From Pedobacter panaciterrae (GTDB lineage Bacteria > Bacteroidota > Bacteroidia > Sphingobacteriales > Sphingobacteriaceae): a stretch of 64,000 nucleotides of DNA. The translations under genes were made by a program, and so were the position numbers. The stretch lies in the NCBI RefSeq assembly GCF_013204795.1, contig NZ_JABMKW010000018.1:248001-312000 (forward strand), written 5' to 3'. Below the pieces are notes generated by a model, which was not told the origin of the DNA, did not search any database, and saw nothing but the letters and a program-made list of their open reading frames with translations. Shown piece by piece: positions 62,079-64,000 of this stretch (its first letter is position 1; every line of letters starts with the position of its first letter).

Positions 62079-63185
62079 ATGATGAATGAATTTACGCTTG
62101 GTGTAGAAGAAGAATACATGGTGGTTGATCCGGTAACCCGTGAACTTACCTCACATGATCAAAAAATAGTTGAAGCGGCTCAAAAAATACATAAAGATCA
62201 GGTTAAAGCTGAAATGCATCAGGCTGTTGTAGAAGTAGGAACAGGAATTTGTAAAAATACAGAGCAGGCACGAGCAGAAATATCGCAATTAAGGTATACC
62301 GTTTCGCAGCTGGCAGGGGAGCAAGGGTTAAGAATTGGTGCGGCAGGCACCCATCCTTTTTCCCATTGGGAAAAACAGCTGATCACTGAGCATCCACGTT
62401 ATAGTGAGATCGTAAACGAGTTACAGGAGGCTGCACGATCCAATCTGATTTTTGGCTTACATGTACATGTAGGTTTCCAATCCAGGGAGCTTGCCATTCA
62501 TATTGCAAATCAGGTGCGCTATTTTTTACCGCATGTGTTTGCCCTATCTACCAATTCCCCCTTCTGGGAAAGCAGGAACACGGGATACAAATCTTTTAGA
62601 ACTAAGGTGTTTGATAAGTTCCCCAGGACGGGCATTCCTGATATTTTCAATAGCATTGAAGATTACGACAACTATGTTAAGCTGCTCATTAAGACCAATA
62701 GCATTGACAACGCCAAAAAAATATGGTGGGACATCAGGGTACACCCTTTCTTTGAAACCATAGAGTTCAGGATTTGCGATTGTCCAATGTTGATTGATGA
62801 AACCATGGCTTTTGTAGCATTATTTCAGGCCCTTTGTGCCAAGTTGTATAAACTACGCCTGCAGAATATGAAATTTATCAGCTATTCCAGAGCACTGATA
62901 AATGAAAATAAATGGAGGGCTGCCCGTTACGGCATTGACGGGAATCTAATTGATTTTGGTAAGGAGATGGAAGTAAACTGCCGAAATCTGATATTGGAAT
63001 TACTGGATTTTATTGACGATGTTGTAGATGATCTGGGCTGCAGAAATGAGATCAATTATGTGCTTAAAATTCTTGAGAATGGAACCGGGGCCGATAGGCA
63101 ATTGGCTGTTTACGAACAAAATGGTAACTTTGAGGCCGTAGTAGACTACATTACTACTCAAACATTAATTGGGGCTAAGCAGTGA
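62079..63185 (+). CDS. Carboxylate-amine ligase, YbdK/GCS2 family
   Basis: A 368-aa gamma-glutamyl-cysteine-synthetase-like ligase. It starts FTLGVEEEYMVVDPVTREL, the metal and glutamate site, followed by VEVGTGICKN, LIFGLHVHVGF near residue 130 and RVHPFFETIEFRICDCP near 220. The family joins an amino acid to an amine. Together with the ATP-grasp and amidotransferase genes it suggests a peptide-like product. Start at 62079 or 62082. Confidence 0.92.
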   Translation: MMNEFTLGVEEEYMVVDPVTRELTSHDQKIVEAAQKIHKDQVKAEMHQAVVEVGTGICKNTEQARAEISQLRYTVSQLAGEQGLRIGAAGTHPFSHWEKQLITEHPRYSEIVNELQEAARSNLIFGLHVHVGFQSRELAIHIANQVRYFLPHVFALSTNSPFWESRNTGYKSFRTKVFDKFPRTGIPDIFNSIEDYDNYVKLLIKTNSIDNAKKIWWDIRVHPFFETIEFRICDCPMLIDETMAFVALFQALCAKLYKLRLQNMKFISYSRALINENKWRAARYGIDGNLIDFGKEMEVNCRNLILELLDFIDDVVDDLGCRNEINYVLKILENGTGADRQLAVYEQNGNFEAVVDYITTQTLIGAKQ

Positions 63186-64000
63186 GCATAATAGATAGAA
63201 ATAAGATTAGGGTTGCCGTAATTGACATGAATAATGGCGTGACCAACCAGGGGATGCGTGGGATACAGGAAATCTTGTTGCGCTATCGCATGGAGAATGA
63301 TATAGATCTGGGGTATGATATTTTTGACTTAAGACAGCGGGGAGAAATCCCTGATGAGCATTATGATATCTATATTTCAAGCGGGGGCCCGGGAAGTCCC
63401 TTTGATGGTGTGGGGGAAAAATGGGAAAGTGACTTTTTTAACCTGCTAGGTAAAATAGAAACCCATAATCAGATCAGCCAACAGAAAAAACACGTTTTTT
63501 TAATCTGTCACTCTTTTCAAATGGCTTGCAGAAAGTATCATGTTGGAGAAGTGATCAGACGAAAATCAACCGCTTTTGGCATTTTTCCTGTGTTTTTAAC
63601 AGAAGAAGGGGAAAATGATTTAATTTTTAGTGGCTTACCTAATCCATTATATGCTGTTGACAGTCGTGACTGGCAGGTTATAAATCCTGATGATGTACCA
63701 TTTTCCAACTCGCAGGCCAAGGTATTGGCTTTGGAAAAAGAAAGGCCGCATGTTGATTTGGAACGCTGTGTAATGTCGGTTCGTTTTACCAACGAAATAA
63801 TCGGAACACAGTTTCATCCCGAGGCAGATCCTGTTGGGATGAAAATGTATCTGTTACAGGATGATAAGAAGAAAGCAATTACCGAGAGTTACGGGCAGGA
63901 AAAATATGAAGACATGTTGTCAAGTCTTGACAATCCTGATAGAATCAAACTCACGCAGAGTGTTATTCTGCCTAATTTTTTAACTGAGGCATTAAATGCC
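63182..64000 (+). CDS. Class I glutamine amidotransferase-like protein, C-terminus beyond window
   Basis: The frame begins at GTG 63182, overlapping the YbdK stop, and is open to the window end (273 codons). It has ISSGGPGSPFDG (oxyanion region), FLICHSFQMACRKYHVGEV with the nucleophile Cys, and GTQFHPEADPVGMK with the His-Glu pair, so all three catalytic residues are present. Its size is larger than a plain GATase1 domain. It probably supplies ammonia to, or acts on gamma-glutamyl products of, the two ligases upstream. Confidence 0.85.
   Translation, partial: MSIIDRNKIRVAVIDMNNGVTNQGMRGIQEILLRYRMENDIDLGYDIFDLRQRGEIPDEHYDIYISSGGPGSPFDGVGEKWESDFFNLLGKIETHNQISQQKKHVFLICHSFQMACRKYHVGEVIRRKSTAFGIFPVFLTEEGENDLIFSGLPNPLYAVDSRDWQVINPDDVPFSNSQAKVLALEKERPHVDLERCVMSVRFTNEIIGTQFHPEADPVGMKMYLLQDDKKKAITESYGQEKYEDMLSSLDNPDRIKLTQSVILPNFLTEALNA

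Overview
The window looks like a chromosomal segment of a Bacteroidota bacterium of the Sphingobacteriaceae, most like Pedobacter. Grounds: lineage-typical families in typical order (DUF3108, DUF3109, DUF2480, DUF4834, DUF6427, DUF4476, coaX-OMP-lptC-ppiD), moderate GC, weak Shine-Dalgarno sequences and TAnnTTTG-type -7 boxes. Genus is an inference. No rRNA, tRNA or insertion sequence was recognised.

Layout. 1-8086 (minus): tripartite RND efflux operon (TolC, adaptor, pump; pump cut by the window edge) behind a UvrA2-like ABC ATPase. 8280-11040 (plus): AraC-type regulator and aminopeptidase P. 11134-22359 (minus): an apparently complete L-fucose locus. A secreted GH29 fucosidase and a beta-helix/PDZ protein release fucose, FucP imports it, and a mutarotase feeds a non-phosphorylative route (SDR dehydrogenase, lactonase, UxaA-type dehydratase, second SDR, FAH-type hydrolase) to pyruvate and lactate. 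22524-25453 (minus): ABC transporter, GntR regulator and a membrane-anchored protein, with overlapping dyads at the promoter.

25630-28707 is the most interesting part. An ECF-like sigma factor with a duplicated C-terminal region lies 3 bp upstream of a Cas12f-like protein whose RuvC residues are replaced and whose C-terminus (zinc finger, RuvC-III) is missing. Downstream on the same strand are three copies of a ~46-50-nt two-hairpin element. Their second helix shows compensatory changes around a conserved bulged A, and each copy is followed by unique sequence. This is the architecture expected of an RNA-guided transcription system: nuclease-dead Cas12f, guide RNA and sigma factor. A structured, terminator-ended candidate RNA lies upstream of the sigma gene.

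28911-45107 (minus) is mostly core genome: rmlA, DUF3109, DUF3108, DUF2480, PpiD-like foldase, lptC, an outer-membrane protein, coaX, a DUF6427-like membrane protein, a glycosyltransferase, an LpxH-like phosphoesterase with a 30-codon ORF in front, YfhO, DUF4834, ywbE and uvrB. 45280-54519 (mostly plus) holds upp, a YjjG-type nucleotidase, DUF4476, a repeat-bearing lipoprotein and a glycan-export/glycosyltransferase group. 54525-59766 holds an SDR, typA, two small-molecule enzymes, and a DUF2281 antitoxin followed by a frameshifted PIN toxin. 60322-64000 is an operon of esterase, ATP-grasp ligase, YbdK-type carboxylate-amine ligase and class-I glutamine amidotransferase (cut by the window edge), probably making or modifying a peptide-like small molecule.
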